This document shows positions 16,642 through 24,794 of a stretch of 64,000 nt of DNA, piece by piece; within the stretch, counting starts at the first letter, position 1, and the number at the start of each line of letters is the position of its first letter. The stretch lies in the NCBI GenBank assembly GCA_937927415.1, contig CALBDS010000004.1, positions 186,001 through 250,000 of the forward strand, in the 5' to 3' direction. The stretch is from an uncultured Rhodospirillaceae bacterium (lineage in GTDB: Bacteria > Pseudomonadota > Alphaproteobacteria > Azospirillales > Azospirillaceae). The notes under the pieces are model-generated. The model was not told the DNA's origin, did no database searches, and worked only from the letters and a program-made list of their open reading frames with translations. The position numbers and the translations under genes were made by a program.

Positions 16642-17058
16642 ATGAGCGACCCGTCCACGGGCGGCCCCACGCCGTTCGATTCCCCCAACCCTTACCGGCT
16701 ATACCGCAATCCCGTATCCGGGGTGGTGGCGGGGGTGTGCGCCGGTCTGGCCGATTATACCGGGGTGAAGCCCATTCTGGTGCGGGCGGCGGTGGTTCTG
16801 GGGCTGATGTTCGCCTTCCCGCCGGTCATCATCGCCTATCTGGTGGCAGCATTGGCGCTGCCGGTGCGCCCCGCCAACCTCTACCGCAGCCGGGAGGAGG
16901 AAGCCTTCTGGCGTTCGGTCGCCACCAAGCCCGACCGGACCCTGGCCGGTCTGTCCCAGCGGCTGCGCGCCTTTGAAACGCGGGTCGGCAGCCTGGAAGC
17001 CTATGTCGCGTCCAAGGATTTCGAACTCAACCGTGCGTTCCGCGATCTGGAACGCTGA
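16642..17058 (+). CDS. pspC: PspC domain envelope stress protein
   Basis: A 138-residue protein with the PspC core: NPYRLYRNPVSGVVAGVCAGLADYTGVKPILVRAAVVLGLMFAFPPVIIAYLVAALALP, containing two hydrophobic segments. A cytoplasmic or periplasmic coil-forming tail follows (SQRLRAFETRVGSLEAYVASKDFELNRAFRDLE), as in E. coli PspC. It starts at the ATG behind AAAGGAGC. In the family it binds PspB and PspA to trigger induction. The 238-bp distance from pspB, filled by repeat C, may alter its expression relative to pspAB. Confidence 0.93.
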   Translation: MSDPSTGGPTPFDSPNPYRLYRNPVSGVVAGVCAGLADYTGVKPILVRAAVVLGLMFAFPPVIIAYLVAALALPVRPANLYRSREEEAFWRSVATKPDRTLAGLSQRLRAFETRVGSLEAYVASKDFELNRAFRDLER

Positions 17059-17060
17059 GG

Positions 17061-17186
17061 TCATCTCCGGCGGCGGCGGGACCGGACCGGGATGGGCGCC
17101 GGCTTGGCGGCAGCGGCCACCGCGGCCCCCACCATCGCCCCGCCCAGGATGACCGCCACCACAGCGTCAAGCAAAGCCTGTTCCAT
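17061..17186 (-). CDS. putative 41-aa small membrane peptide with Arg-rich tail
   Basis: A 41-codon ORF starting MEQALLDAVVAVILGGAM, preceded by GGGAG at 9-nt spacing. It has a single Gly/Ala/Val-rich hydrophobic helix (residues about 5-27) and then KPAPIPV and a run of arginines at the C-terminus. It converges with pspC, ending 2 bp from the pspC stop, and lies downstream of the two paralogous coiled-coil genes on the same strand. The topology and ribosome-binding site make translation plausible, but GC-rich DNA can produce such ORFs by chance. Confidence 0.45.
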   Translation of the reverse strand: MEQALLDAVVAVILGGAMVGAAVAAAAKPAPIPVRSRRRRR

Positions 17187-17270
17187 CGTCGGGTACTCCC
17201 TTTTCCCATCCCATGCTGAGCCGCAAAGGGTTAACAGAGGATGGATACGCCGGGTGGCCGGGCCACCCTG

Positions 17271-17783
17271 TCAAACATAACTCTTTTCCACCGATTCGAT
17301 CACGAATCCTTTGTGGTCGGGATAACGGGCCGCCACCTTGTCGCGGGCCTTGTGGTCGTCCAGCGCCCACACCAGGAACCGGCGGCCCTGCCGCCAGCTT
17401 TCCAGGGCGAAACGCTCCAGATTGGGGTTCACCCGCTGGGCGTATTCCGGGTTCGACACCCGCACCACCCACCCGGAATCGGCGCCGGTGCGGCGGTCGT
17501 CCAGGATGTACATCCGATTGTTGCGCGCCAGGGCCGCGTGCAGGCGGTTTTCGGTGTCGTCCAGGGCCGCCTGGATGGTGTCGCGGCGGTGGCGGGCGTC
17601 GCGGATCTCGCGGGCAAGGTGCAGGTTGAGCGTTCCCAGCCGGCGGATGCGCTCCACCTGATGCTCCTTGCGGGCCTGGAGCTTGGCGATGATGCGCTCG
17701 GCGCGTTTCAGATGGCCGATGGCGTTGGCAAAGGCCACCGCCATCACCGCGAAACCGAGAAAAGCAAAAAACACGACCAGCAT
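17271..17783 (-). CDS. membrane-anchored coiled-coil protein, paralogue of the upstream gene (170 aa)
   Basis: A 170-residue protein. An N-terminal transmembrane helix (MLVVFFAFLGFAVMAVAFANAI) comes first. A charged coiled coil follows (residues about 25-95, LKRAERIIAKLQARKEHQVERIRRL and onward). The small C-terminal domain ends FLVWALDDHKARDKVAARYPDHKGFVIESVEKSYV. That ending lines up with the end of the protein encoded just upstream (EVWAATIPEARRAIERRYPPTFGYVVTRI), so the pair probably arose by duplication. I recognise no named domain. Neighbouring psp genes suggest an envelope role, but this is association only. Confidence 0.72.
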   Translation of the reverse strand: MLVVFFAFLGFAVMAVAFANAIGHLKRAERIIAKLQARKEHQVERIRRLGTLNLHLAREIRDARHRRDTIQAALDDTENRLHAALARNNRMYILDDRRTGADSGWVVRVSNPEYAQRVNPNLERFALESWRQGRRFLVWALDDHKARDKVAARYPDHKGFVIESVEKSYV

Positions 17784-17827
17784 CGGTTCTGTCCAACCCT
17801 CATCCGGCCCCTCTCATCCACCCCATG

Positions 17828-18382
17828 TTATCCGGCCGGACCATCTCCGGCAAACACATCGCCCAGCGGCTGGATGCGGGTCACCACATAGCCGAAGGTG
17901 GGGGGATAGCGGCGTTCGATGGCGCGGCGGGCTTCGGGGATGGTGGCGGCCCACACCTCCACCGCCTGCGGCTTGGCCCACGAGGAATCGATCATGGCGT
18001 GCGGCCCCTTGTCGGCGCCCACGTACTTGTTCACCACATGGGCGATGTAGCAGGGGGATCCCTTCACCTCGTCCCCGATCTGGCGGACGATGCTCTGACC
18101 ATAGCGGGCCACCTCGCCGATGCGGCGGTCCAGCTTTTCCTTGCGGCGGATGATGCTGCGGATTTCCCCGTCCAGGTCGCTCAGTTCCGCTTCGCGCCCG
18201 GCGCGGCGCATCTCCATGCGCTGTTCCAGGGTGGTGCGTTCGGCGACCAGCGCCCGGACGCCGGTGACGCCGTAGCGGCGCTCGATGCTGCGCTCGCCCA
18301 GAAACACCACCAGACGCGCCAGCGCAAAGCCCGCCCCGGACAAGAGCAGAGCCACCAGCAGCCCCTTCACGAATTCCGACAT
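17828..18382 (-). CDS. membrane-anchored coiled-coil protein (184 aa), paralogue of the downstream gene
   Basis: A 184-residue protein starting MSEFVKGLLVALLLSGAGFAL. It has an N-terminal transmembrane helix, then a coiled coil (LVAERTTLEQRMEMRRAGREAELSDLDGEIRSIIRRKEKLDRRI) and a C-terminal domain. The latter contains PCYIAHVVNKYVGADKG and the WAATIPEARRAIERRYPPTFGYVVTRI segment shared with the next gene, 44 bp downstream. An upstream extension of the frame exists, but the membrane helix fixes a sensible start at 18382. Function unknown. Confidence 0.72.
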   Translation of the reverse strand: MSEFVKGLLVALLLSGAGFALARLVVFLGERSIERRYGVTGVRALVAERTTLEQRMEMRRAGREAELSDLDGEIRSIIRRKEKLDRRIGEVARYGQSIVRQIGDEVKGSPCYIAHVVNKYVGADKGPHAMIDSSWAKPQAVEVWAATIPEARRAIERRYPPTFGYVVTRIQPLGDVFAGDGPAG

Positions 18383-18598
18383 GCGTCCACCCTGACCCGT
18401 GCGGCATGGCCCCCGCTCTGGCGTCATAAAGGGCGGGGTCGGCCCGACGCAAGACCTGATCGACGGCAGGCACCACACACCGACGCTACCAACGGCCTAG
18501 GCGGTCTGTCATCGGGAACACCGTGGCGGCGGTCACGGTTGTTACGGCAGGACGGTTATGCCCGTCTTCCGCAACGTCATCGAACGGGGAGCGACGTG

Positions 18599-19153
18599 AT
18601 GAAACGCACCATGCTTCTGGCAGCCACCGCCATCGCCGTGACGGTCGCCGGCGCCGCCGTCGGCCAGACCATGCAGCCCCAGATCAACGACCAGGGCAGC
18701 CAGCCCCAGGCCACGCAGAACCAGATGCCCGAGAATCAGGCCGCTCAGGGCCAATCGGCCCAGCAGAGCACCACGGGGCAGCAGGGCGACCTTCATTGGA
18801 CCACCGCCAGCCTGGAGGATCTGATCGGCCGCGACGTGTATGATGCCAACGGCAACAAGCTGGGCGAAGTGGCCGACGTCATCCTGGATTCCAGCACCCG
18901 CGAAGCCACCGTCGCCATCGTCGATCATGGCGGCTTCCTGGGTCTGGGCACCAAGCAGGCCCCCATCGACATCAACATGATGCACGCCCAGGGCGACCGC
19001 ATCGTCATCGATGGCATGACCAAGGAGCAGATCCAGGCCATGCAGGATTTCGATTACGACGACGCCACCGTCTCGCTGGGCCGCGAATCCAAGAGCGGCA
19101 CGCCGTCCACCAACACGACCGGCTCGCCCGCCACACCGGCCGCGCCGCAGTGA
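18599..19153 (+). CDS. secreted PRC-barrel domain protein
   Basis: A 184-residue exported protein. A signal peptide (MKRTMLLAATAIAVTVAGAAVGQT) is followed by a Gln/Ser-rich low-complexity linker of about 40 residues. The PRC-barrel comes next (LEDLIGRDVYDANGNKLGEVADVILDSSTREATVAIVDHGGFLGLGTKQAPIDINMM), then a Thr/Pro-rich tail. Periplasmic PRC-barrel proteins of this type are common in alphaproteobacteria, often linked to stress, and their ligand is unknown. The ATG follows GGGAG. It has its own terminator downstream and is divergent from the two coiled-coil genes. Confidence 0.88.
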   Translation: MKRTMLLAATAIAVTVAGAAVGQTMQPQINDQGSQPQATQNQMPENQAAQGQSAQQSTTGQQGDLHWTTASLEDLIGRDVYDANGNKLGEVADVILDSSTREATVAIVDHGGFLGLGTKQAPIDINMMHAQGDRIVIDGMTKEQIQAMQDFDYDDATVSLGRESKSGTPSTNTTGSPATPAAPQ

Positions 19154-19187
19154 CCGCCGCCCGGCGGGGCATGAGAGGACCGAACGC

Positions 19188-19220
19188 AAAAGGGCCGCAC
19201 CGGCAAGGTGCGGCCCTTTT
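19188..19220. terminator. bidirectional rho-independent terminator
   Basis: A stem AAAAGGGCCGCACC / GGTGCGGCCCTTTT with a GGCAA loop lies between the convergent PRC-barrel and cheY-like genes. An A-run on the left and a T-run on the right make it functional in both directions. Confidence 0.92.
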
Positions 19221-19245
19221 GCCATGCCCCGCGGGACAGCCGCCC

Positions 19246-19629
19246 TCAGGGGCAGACCTTGCGCACGGTTTCCACCAGCTTGTCGGGGTTGAAGGGCTTC
19301 ACCAGCCAGCCGGTCGCCCCGGCCTCGCGGCCCGCCTGCTTCTTGGACGGGTCGCTTTCGGTGGTCAGCAACAGGACCGGGGTCGCACGGTTGGCCGGGT
19401 TGCTGCGCACCGCGCGGGTGAAGGCCAGCCCGTCCATGCCCGGCATGTTCAGGTCGGTGATGATGCAGTCGAATTTCTGCCGGCTGATGAGCGCCACGCC
19501 GGCGTTGCCGTCCCCCGCCTCGGCCACGTCATAGCCGGCTTTTTTGAGCGTGAAGCTCACCATGTCGCGGATGGTTTTGGAATCATCGACGGTCAGGATG
19601 GTCTTCGGCACGGGCGCGGTTCCTGTCAA
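19246..19629 (-). CDS. single-domain response regulator, CheY-like
   Basis: A 127-residue receiver domain with all phosphorylation-site residues. The acidic pair is in ILTVDDSKTIRDM, the phospho-acceptor Asp in DCIITDLNMPGMDG, the Thr in LLLTTES, and the Lys in WLVKPF. There is no output domain, so it acts by protein contact, as CheY does at the flagellar motor, or as a phosphorelay intermediate. No chemotaxis kinase or receptor gene is nearby, so which pathway it serves is open. It is downstream of grpE on the same strand, with a long hairpin between them. Confidence 0.92.
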   Translation of the reverse strand: MTGTAPVPKTILTVDDSKTIRDMVSFTLKKAGYDVAEAGDGNAGVALISRQKFDCIITDLNMPGMDGLAFTRAVRSNPANRATPVLLLTTESDPSKKQAGREAGATGWLVKPFNPDKLVETVRKVCP

Positions 19630-19739
19630 AGCCGCCGGCGGGCCGTCGGGCCGGGCCGGCCATGTTGCATTGCATTACGAAGGGACGGCATCACACACCT
19701 TCCCGGCGCAGCGCAAGGAGAATACCGGCACAAGGGCCA

Positions 19740-19802
19740 TTCCCCGCTGGCGCGCACCATCCTGCGGCGATTTGTCGCGGGATGGTGCGCGCCAGCGGGG
19801 AA
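19740..19802. repeat. 63-bp inverted repeat between grpE and cheY-like gene
   Basis: Perfect 23-bp arms (left 19740-19762, right 19780-19802) contain TTCCCCGCTGGCGCGCACC. The arms continue inward with six more pairs, two of them G-T wobble, leaving a GATTT loop. No T-run follows on either strand, so it is not a simple terminator. It lies 21 bp after the grpE stop. Confidence 0.85.
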
Positions 19803-19823
19803 GGCTGCCGGCGTATGGGGGCG

Positions 19824-20447
19824 TTACGCCTTGGTGTCGAGATGGGGGGCGGCGTCGGCGCCGGCCTTGGACACGCCCACCATGGCTTCGCGCAGCAGGC
19901 GGCCGTTGAGGACGTAGCCGGCCTGGAGCACCTGCACCACCGTGCCCGTCGGCTTGCCGGTGTTTTCGATCTCGAACATCACCTGATGAAAGTTCGGGTC
20001 GAACACCTCGTTCAGCGGCTCCAGCTTCTTGATGCCGGCGCGGTCGAAGGCGGCGAGAAGCTGACGTTCGGTGGCTTCCACCCCCACGGCCAGGCTTTTC
20101 AGCATCTCGTCCCGCTCGCGGCCTTCGGCCGGAACGGCCTCCAGGGCGCGGCGCAGGTTGTCGGCCACCGGCAGCAGTTCCTTGGCGAAACCGGCGACGG
20201 CGTATTTGATGGCGTCCTCGCGGTCGCGCTGGGCGCGGCGGCGGGTGTTTTCCATTTCCGCCGCCGTGCGCAGGATCTGGTCCTTCAGCCGGGCGACTTC
20301 CGCTTCCAGCTTGGCAAGCTGTTCGGAATCGGCCGGGGCGGCGTCGGGGGCAGCCTCGGCCACCGGTTCGGCGGCGGTGTCCGCCGGGGCGGCGCCCGCC
20401 ACAGTGTCGGCGTCGAAGTCGGCAGGCCGGGTGTTGGGGTCGCTCAT
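19824..20447 (-). CDS. grpE: GrpE, nucleotide exchange factor for DnaK
   Basis: A 207-residue protein. An acidic, Ala/Asp-rich disordered N-terminus precedes a long coiled coil (LAKLEAEVARLKDQILRTAAEMENTRRRAQRDREDAIKYAVAGFAKELLPVADNLRRAL). The C-terminal beta-wing domain contains the GrpE signature (EVFDPNFHQVMFEIENTGKPTGTVVQVLQAGYVLNGRLLREAMVGV). It releases ADP from DnaK in the Hsp70 cycle. The ATG at 20447 gives the usual family start. It is downstream of hrcA on the same strand, a classic alphaproteobacterial heat-shock arrangement. Confidence 0.97.
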   Translation of the reverse strand: MSDPNTRPADFDADTVAGAAPADTAAEPVAEAAPDAAPADSEQLAKLEAEVARLKDQILRTAAEMENTRRRAQRDREDAIKYAVAGFAKELLPVADNLRRALEAVPAEGRERDEMLKSLAVGVEATERQLLAAFDRAGIKKLEPLNEVFDPNFHQVMFEIENTGKPTGTVVQVLQAGYVLNGRLLREAMVGVSKAGADAAPHLDTKA

Positions 20448-20535
20448 GTCCGCGTCTCGTCTCTTATCCGTGCGTTGCGTGATGTCGCTTATTGAAAAGG
20501 TTGAGGCACCTGTCAACCACTCCGGTGCGGGGGCC

Positions 20536-21570
20536 TCAGCCGATCAGGCGCCCGATCACCTTGGCCGTATAGTCCACCAGGGGGATGATGCGGGCGTAGT
20601 TGATGCGCGTCGGTCCCAGAACGCCGATGGCGCCGATCACCTGATCCCGGCTGTTCTGGAAGGGGGAAATCACCAGCGAACAGCCGGAATGGTTGAACAG
20701 CACGTTCTCCGCCCCGATGAAGATCTGCACGCCGTCGCCGTTGCCGGTGGCATCCAGCAGGCGCAGCATCGCCTCCTTGGTTTCCAGGGCCTCGAACAGG
20801 GCGCGCACCCGCTCCAGGTCGGACAGGGCCGTCACATCTTCCAGCAGCCGGGCCTGACCGCGCACGATCAGTTGCCCGTCCTGGCGGTTGCCGGCCCAGG
20901 TGGCCAGCCCCGCCTCGACCACCCGGCGGGACACCTCGTCCAGTTCGGTGCGCTGGTCGTCGATTTCGCGCAAGACCTCCTGGCGGGCCTCGTCCAGGGT
21001 GCGGCCCACCAGCCGGGAGGTCAGGTAGTTGCTGGCCATCTGCAAGGTGGAGCCGGGAAGGCCGATGGGAACCTCCACCACCCGGTTTTCCACCAGCCCG
21101 TCCTCGTTCACCAGCACCACCAGCGCCCGCCCCGGTCCCAGCGACACGAATTCGATGTGTTTCAGGGGCCGGTCGGTCTTGGGCGCCAGCACCAGCCCGG
21201 CGCAGTGGGACAGGCCCGACAGCATGGTCGTGGCCTCGTTCAGCACGTCGGTCATGGAACGGCCGGAGGCGGCGCACTTGGCCTCGATGGTGCCGCGCTC
21301 GTCCTCGCCCAGCGCGCCCACTTCCAACAGGCCGTTGACGAACAGACGCAGCCCCGCCTCGGTCGGGATGCGCCCCGCCGAGGTGTGGGGGGCGTAGAGC
21401 AGCCCCTGGTCCTCCAGGTCGGCCATGACGTTGCGGATGGTCGCCGCCGACAGGCTCATGCCCAGCCGGCGGGAGATGGTGCGCGACCCCACCGGCTCCC
21501 CCGATGCCATATAGGCATCGACAATCAGCCGGAAGACCTCGCGCGACCGCTGGTTCAGCTCGGTAATCAT
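20536..21570 (-). CDS. hrcA: HrcA, heat-inducible transcription repressor
   Basis: A 344-residue repressor. It starts MITELNQRSREVFRLIVDAYMASGEPVGSRTISRRLGMSLSAATIRNVMADLEDQGLL, the family winged helix-turn-helix. A GAF-like central region follows, with GRSMTDVLNEATTMLSGLSHCAGLVLAPKTD and the C-terminal IGAIGVLGPTRINYARIIPLVDYTAKVIGRLIG. HrcA binds CIRCE elements upstream of groESL/dnaK with GroEL as co-regulator. I see no CIRCE inverted repeat in the 168-bp gap shared with the divergent rph gene, so its targets are probably elsewhere. The frame extends upstream, but the family start is at this ATG. Confidence 0.96.
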   Translation of the reverse strand: MITELNQRSREVFRLIVDAYMASGEPVGSRTISRRLGMSLSAATIRNVMADLEDQGLLYAPHTSAGRIPTEAGLRLFVNGLLEVGALGEDERGTIEAKCAASGRSMTDVLNEATTMLSGLSHCAGLVLAPKTDRPLKHIEFVSLGPGRALVVLVNEDGLVENRVVEVPIGLPGSTLQMASNYLTSRLVGRTLDEARQEVLREIDDQRTELDEVSRRVVEAGLATWAGNRQDGQLIVRGQARLLEDVTALSDLERVRALFEALETKEAMLRLLDATGNGDGVQIFIGAENVLFNHSGCSLVISPFQNSRDQVIGAIGVLGPTRINYARIIPLVDYTAKVIGRLIG

Positions 21571-21738
21571 CGGCGTGAGGATCGGTCCTGATGCAGTGTG
21601 GTTGCGGCGCTCTTTGAATTTAAGCAGGCAACGGGAATGAATCAATGAGGGGGAGCCGCCGCACTGGACGGGCGCACGGGGAGCGGGTAGCCTGCCGCCC
21701 GTGATTTTCCCCTCCATCATAATCCCGGATTCTGTCTG

Positions 21739-22455
<717 letters not shown>

Positions 22456-22475
22456 TCGCGGAAGGAACGCCCGTC

Positions 22476-23078
22476 ATGAGCGACACCCCCCGCCGCTTCA
22501 CCGGCGACACGCTGGTCATCGCCAGCCACAACGCCGGCAAGGTGCGCGAAATCGCCGACCTGCTGGGGCCGTACGCCGCCACCTTCACCTCCGCCGGGGC
22601 GCTCGGCCTGCCGGAGCCGGAGGAGACGGGCGACAGCTTCATCGCCAACGCGGTGCTGAAGGCCAAGGCCGCGGCCCAGGCCGGGCATGTGGCGCTGGCC
22701 GACGACAGCGGGCTGGCGGTCACCGCCCTGAACGGTGCCCCCGGCATCTATTCCGCCCGCTGGGCCGGGCCGGACAAGGACTTCGCCATGGCCATGCGCC
22801 GGGTGGAGGACGGGCTTGCCGGCCACAGCGACCGTTCGGCGGAATTCGTCTGCGCCCTGGCGCTGGCGTGGCCCGACGGCCATGTGGAGGCGGTGGAGGG
22901 GCGGTGCGCCGGTACGCTGGTGTGGCCGCCGCGCGGCGGCAAGGGGTTCGGCTATGACCCGGTGTTCGTGCCCAACGGCCACACCCTGACCTTTGCCGAG
23001 ATGGAGCCGGCGGCCAAGCACGCCATGAGCCACCGCGCCGACGCCTTCCGCCAATTGGTGGAGCGGTGTTTCCGGTGA
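22476..23078 (+). CDS. rdgB: RdgB/HAM1 family non-canonical purine NTP pyrophosphatase
   Basis: A 200-residue enzyme that hydrolyses dITP, XTP and ITP to monophosphates, keeping deaminated purines out of DNA. The nucleotide-binding start IASHNAGKVREI, the catalytic DDSGLAVTALNGAPGIYSARWAG, the GYDPVFVPNGHTLTFAEM block and the C-terminal SHRADAF are all conserved. The ATG follows GGAAGGAACG and lies 20 bp after the rph stop, so the two genes are co-transcribed. Confidence 0.97.
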   Translation: MSDTPRRFTGDTLVIASHNAGKVREIADLLGPYAATFTSAGALGLPEPEETGDSFIANAVLKAKAAAQAGHVALADDSGLAVTALNGAPGIYSARWAGPDKDFAMAMRRVEDGLAGHSDRSAEFVCALALAWPDGHVEAVEGRCAGTLVWPPRGGKGFGYDPVFVPNGHTLTFAEMEPAAKHAMSHRADAFRQLVERCFR

Positions 23079-23086
23079 AAAACAAA

Positions 23087-23113
23087 ACGCCCCCGACCAT
23101 CGGTCGGGGGCGT
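23087..23113 (-). terminator. rho-independent terminator for the 123-codon secreted protein gene
   Basis: A 12-bp perfect GC-rich stem (ACGCCCCCGACC / GGTCGGGGGCGT) has a 3-nt loop. On the minus strand it is followed by TTTTGTTTTT, so it ends transcripts of the gene starting at 23505. The stem may also end the rph-rdgB message. Confidence 0.9.
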
Positions 23114-23136
23114 CCGGTTCCGCGGCAGCGGCCCTA

Positions 23137-23505
23137 TTACTCGGCGGTGGCCGAGGTCACGCCGGTCTTCTGGTTCCAGCGCAGGGTCAGCTTGCTGATC
23201 TGGCAGAGATTCAGGTCTTCCCAGATGGCGCTTTCGCCGTCATCGTAGGTGACCTTCATGTCCCACTTGCAGGTCTTTTCCGCCTTGGCGAACTGCAGGT
23301 CGAAGTATTCGCCGTCGTTCAGGACATCGCGGCCCAGGACGTCTTCTTCCCAGCTGTTGTTGTTGGCTTCCGACACATAGAGATGCTTGATCGGATAGCC
23401 GGTCTTGTTGACAACGGTGAAATCCTGCTGCCCGGCCATGGCGACGGACGAAGACAGGGTAAAGGCAAACGCGGCAGCGGCAAACGACAGGATGGCCGAA
23501 CGCAT
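23137..23505 (-). CDS. small secreted protein of unknown function (122 aa)
   Basis: A 122-residue exported protein. A signal peptide (FAAAAFAFTLSSSVAMAGQ) is cleaved near residue 24. The mature domain reads QDFTVVNKTGYPIKHLYVSEANNNSWEEDVLGRDVLNDGEYFDLQF...CKWDMKVTYDDGESAIWEDLNLCQISKLTLRW. It has two cysteines (CKWD and LNLC) that could form a disulphide. The pattern suggests a compact all-beta sandwich. I have seen similar periplasmic proteins in proteobacterial genomes but cannot name a function. It is a monocistronic unit with its own terminator. Its AT-richer upstream gap is shared with hemW. Confidence 0.82.
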   Translation of the reverse strand: MRSAILSFAAAAFAFTLSSSVAMAGQQDFTVVNKTGYPIKHLYVSEANNNSWEEDVLGRDVLNDGEYFDLQFAKAEKTCKWDMKVTYDDGESAIWEDLNLCQISKLTLRWNQKTGVTSATAE

Positions 23506-23623
23506 GGAGATTCTCCGGCAAAGGGTGGAGCCTCATCTACACAGGCGCAATTTTTTCCTGTCAAGGACCGTCATTTTATTTAGTGTGTGAACAAACCCTA
23601 CCCAGCCCATGGGAAAACCCGTC

Positions 23624-24772
23624 ATGAGCAAGAAAGCCGGAGATCCCGGTTTCGCCGTCTATGTCCACTGGCCCTTCTGCCGGTCCAAATGCCCGTATTG
23701 CGATTTCAACAGCCATGTGCGCGACCGTATCGATCAGGACCGCTGGCGCCGCGGTCTGCTGCGGGAATTGGATTATTATGCCGACGCAACGGCGGGGCGA
23801 ACCGTTACTTCTGTTTTCTTCGGTGGTGGTACTCCGTCATTGATGGACCCGGCCACCGTCGCCGCGGTCATCGACCGCATCGCCGCCCGCTGGGGGATGG
23901 CCGCCGATACGGAAATTACCCTGGAGGCCAACCCAACCTCGGTGGAAGCCGGACGTTTCCGTAATTTTCGTTCCGCGGGCGTCAACCGCGTCTCCTTGGG
24001 CATCCAGGCGCTGAACGACTCGGACCTGCGCTTCCTCGGACGGCAGCACGACGGGGCGGAGGCGCTGGCGGCGGTGCAACTGGCCGCCCGGACCTTTCCG
24101 CGCTTCTCCTTCGATCTGATCTACGCCCGCCCCGGCCAGACGGTGGCGGCGTGGCGGGAGGAAATGGCCCGCGCGCTGGATTTCGCGGTGGGTCACCTGT
24201 CGGTCTATCAGTTGACCATCGAGGAGGGGACGGCCTTCCACCCGGCCCATGCCCGCGGCGACTTCACCCTGCCCGACGAGGATCTGGCCGGCGCCCTCTA
24301 CGACGTGACGCAGGAGGTGCTGGGGGCCGCCGGCCTGCCGGCCTACGAGGTGTCCAACCACGCCCGTCCGGGGGAGGAATCCCGCCACAACCTGACCTAT
24401 TGGCGGTACGGCGATTACGTCGGCGTCGGTCCCGGCGCCCATGGCCGGCTGACGCTGGAGGGCGAGAAGATGGCGACCCGCGGCCACCGCGCCCCGGACA
24501 TCTGGCTGGAGCGGGTGGAGCGCGACGGCCACGGCGGCCACACGCCCGAAGCCGTCCCCCCCGACGCCCAGGCCACCGAGGCGCTGATGATGGGCCTGCG
24601 GCTGTCCGAAGGGGTGCCGTGGGCGCGGCTGGGCGGGCGGGGGGCGGTGGACGGCGATGCCCTGGCCCGGCTGGTGGCGGGCGGCTTCCTGACCGACGAC
24701 GGCGAACGGCTGACGGCGACGGCGGAGGGGCGGGTCCGGCTGAACGCCCTGCTGGCGGCTCTGCTGCCCTGA
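23624..24772 (+). CDS. hemW: HemW, radical SAM haem chaperone (HemN-like)
   Basis: A 382-residue radical SAM protein. The 4Fe-4S cysteines are at 19, 23 and 26 (PFCRSKCPYCDFNSH), followed by FFGGGTPSLM. The HNLTYWRYGDYVGVGPGAHGR region carries the HNxxYW motif typical of HemW rather than of true oxygen-independent coproporphyrinogen oxidase HemN. HemW binds haem and is thought to insert it into respiratory proteins. I start at MSKKAG, behind GGGAAAA, rather than an ATG five codons upstream. It follows rph-rdgB, a commonly conserved order, although a minus-strand gene intervenes here. Confidence 0.94.
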   Translation: MSKKAGDPGFAVYVHWPFCRSKCPYCDFNSHVRDRIDQDRWRRGLLRELDYYADATAGRTVTSVFFGGGTPSLMDPATVAAVIDRIAARWGMAADTEITLEANPTSVEAGRFRNFRSAGVNRVSLGIQALNDSDLRFLGRQHDGAEALAAVQLAARTFPRFSFDLIYARPGQTVAAWREEMARALDFAVGHLSVYQLTIEEGTAFHPAHARGDFTLPDEDLAGALYDVTQEVLGAAGLPAYEVSNHARPGEESRHNLTYWRYGDYVGVGPGAHGRLTLEGEKMATRGHRAPDIWLERVERDGHGGHTPEAVPPDAQATEALMMGLRLSEGVPWARLGGRGAVDGDALARLVAGGFLTDDGERLTATAEGRVRLNALLAALLP

Positions 24773-24794
24773 TCCCCTCGGGGGGCAGCCTTTT

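Noticed and set aside
21571..21738. CIRCE element between hrcA and rph
   Set aside because: The expected TTAGCACTC-N9-GAGTGCTAA inverted repeat is not present in this gap. HrcA presumably acts at other loci.
23624..24772. Oxygen-independent coproporphyrinogen III oxidase (HemN)
   Set aside because: The radical SAM core is similar, but the HNxxYW segment and short length mark it as HemW, a haem chaperone.
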